Shown here one piece after another: positions 26,053 to 26,664 of a DNA stretch of 26,664 nt. A model generated the notes under the pieces. It was not told where the DNA came from, did not search any database, and worked only from the letters and a program-made list of their open reading frames with translations. A program made the translations under genes and the position numbers. The number at the start of each line of letters is the position of its first letter. The stretch's first letter is position 1. The DNA is from a virus: IMG/VR virus record IMGVR_UViG_3300042516_001737, positions 1 through 26,664 of that record; one strand, given 5' to 3'.

Positions 26053-26664
26053 TGTCAGTAACAATGGAAGAAGTGTTAGCACAACTTAACCCTAAGTTGC
26101 GTAAAACTATTATGGTGGGAGATTCAGTCCCACCAACAGAGTATGCAGAGACACCAAGTTTTGGTTTAAACCGTGCCTTAGCAGGGGGCTTGCCATATGG
26201 TAGACAAGTTCTTGTTTGGGGTTCAAAGTCGTCTGCAAAGTCCTCCCTATGCCTTCAGATGATAGGTCTAGCACAAAAGGAAGGAAAGATCTGTGCATGG
26301 ATTGATGCTGAAATGTCATATGACAAAGTTTGGGCAGAACGACTTGGAGTAGACTCATCTAAACTTATTTATTCACAAGCACGTACAATTAATGAGATGG
26401 TTGATGTAGGGACTAATCTTATAAATGCTGGAGTCGACATTGTTGTTGTTGACTCAATTACGTCATTGCTACCCGCAATTTATTTTGAAAAGGATTCTAA
26501 TGAACTTAAACAACTTGAAAATACAAAACAAATTGGTGCAGAGTCTCGTGACTTTTCCAATGCTTGGAAGATGATTAATTATGCGAATAATAAAGTTAAG
26601 CCAACTCTGTTTGTCCTTATTAGTCAAAGCCGTAATAATATTAATGCTATGTATACTAGCCAGC
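26052..26664 (+). CDS. RecA-like recombinase (runs off the window)
   Basis: The first 204 residues of a RecA/UvsX-type strand-exchange protein are visible; the 3' end lies outside. The nucleotide-binding loop reads GSKSSAKSS (57-65). The usual GxxxxGK(T/S) is altered, as A62 stands where the second glycine should be. The catalytic glutamate is kept in WIDAEMSYD (E87), the Walker B in IVVVDSITSL (D134), and the switch region in LFVLISQSRNN. A short N-terminal part precedes the FGLNRALAGGLPYG strand, so it is a core-only type. It starts by TAATG overlap with the MazG gene and is likely the recombination or repair partner of the phage replisome. Confidence 0.88.
   Translation, partial: MSVTMEEVLAQLNPKLRKTIMVGDSVPPTEYAETPSFGLNRALAGGLPYGRQVLVWGSKSSAKSSLCLQMIGLAQKEGKICAWIDAEMSYDKVWAERLGVDSSKLIYSQARTINEMVDVGTNLINAGVDIVVVDSITSLLPAIYFEKDSNELKQLENTKQIGAESRDFSNAWKMINYANNKVKPTLFVLISQSRNNINAMYTSQ

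Noticed and set aside
1-26664. tRNA genes, integrase, lysis genes, insertion sequences
   Set aside because: I looked for them on both strands by eye and by the protein products and found none that I could support. Absence of tRNAs was not tested by a covariance-model search.

Overview
This window is a contiguous piece of a tailed double-stranded DNA phage genome (or prophage), with every real gene on the + strand. It is visibly AT-rich. The tail block resembles long-tailed siphophages: a candidate tail-assembly-chaperone-position gene, a giant tape measure protein, and a string of minor tail proteins. Several proteins (the 380-aa tail protein beginning MITNTGKSIL, the 218-aa ssDNA-binding-like protein, a MerR-like DNA-binding protein, the RecA-like recombinase) look to me like actinobacteriophage proteins. 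AT-richness together with actinophage-like proteins suggests an environmental phage of a low-GC actinobacterium. That host assignment is inference; no host marker, tRNA or integrase is present.

Layout. 1-16587 is the tail module: a perfect extended -10 box at the left edge, a 110-aa candidate chaperone, the 2817-aa tape measure protein, a 211-aa distal-tail-like protein, a 1436-aa tail hub/baseplate-like protein, then four smaller tail or adhesion proteins of 221, 380, 179 and 146 aa. 16603-17820 is a transition of small proteins: a zinc ribbon, a MerR-like helix-turn-helix protein, a 69-aa unknown and a 102-aa protein lying directly before the helicase. 17813-21668 holds a DnaB-family helicase, a first copy of an unrecognised family that I read as a divergent dUTPase-like fold, a short DnaG-type primase, a small membrane protein and an ssDNA-binding protein, closed by a clear hairpin terminator. 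21718-26664 holds the second copy of the dUTPase-like family, a C-family DNA polymerase (DnaE), a MazG-type nucleotide pyrophosphohydrolase and the start of a RecA-like recombinase that runs off the window.

The genes are packed tightly. Many junctions are TAATG or 4-8 base overlaps, which points to translational coupling. Functionally, the right half is a nearly self-sufficient replisome (helicase, primase, SSB, polymerase, recombinase) with nucleotide-pool genes (MazG and possibly the two dUTPase-like proteins) interleaved. No lysis, packaging or head genes, sliding clamp or epsilon exonuclease lie in the window. The polymerase keeps all nine metal ligands of a proofreading-type PHP domain.

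The observations most worth following are a possible kinase-like (PI-kinase/HipA-like) domain buried in the tape measure protein, the paralogous dUTPase-like pair, and the altered Walker A motif of the RecA-like protein. There is no gene-free stretch longer than about 50 bases.
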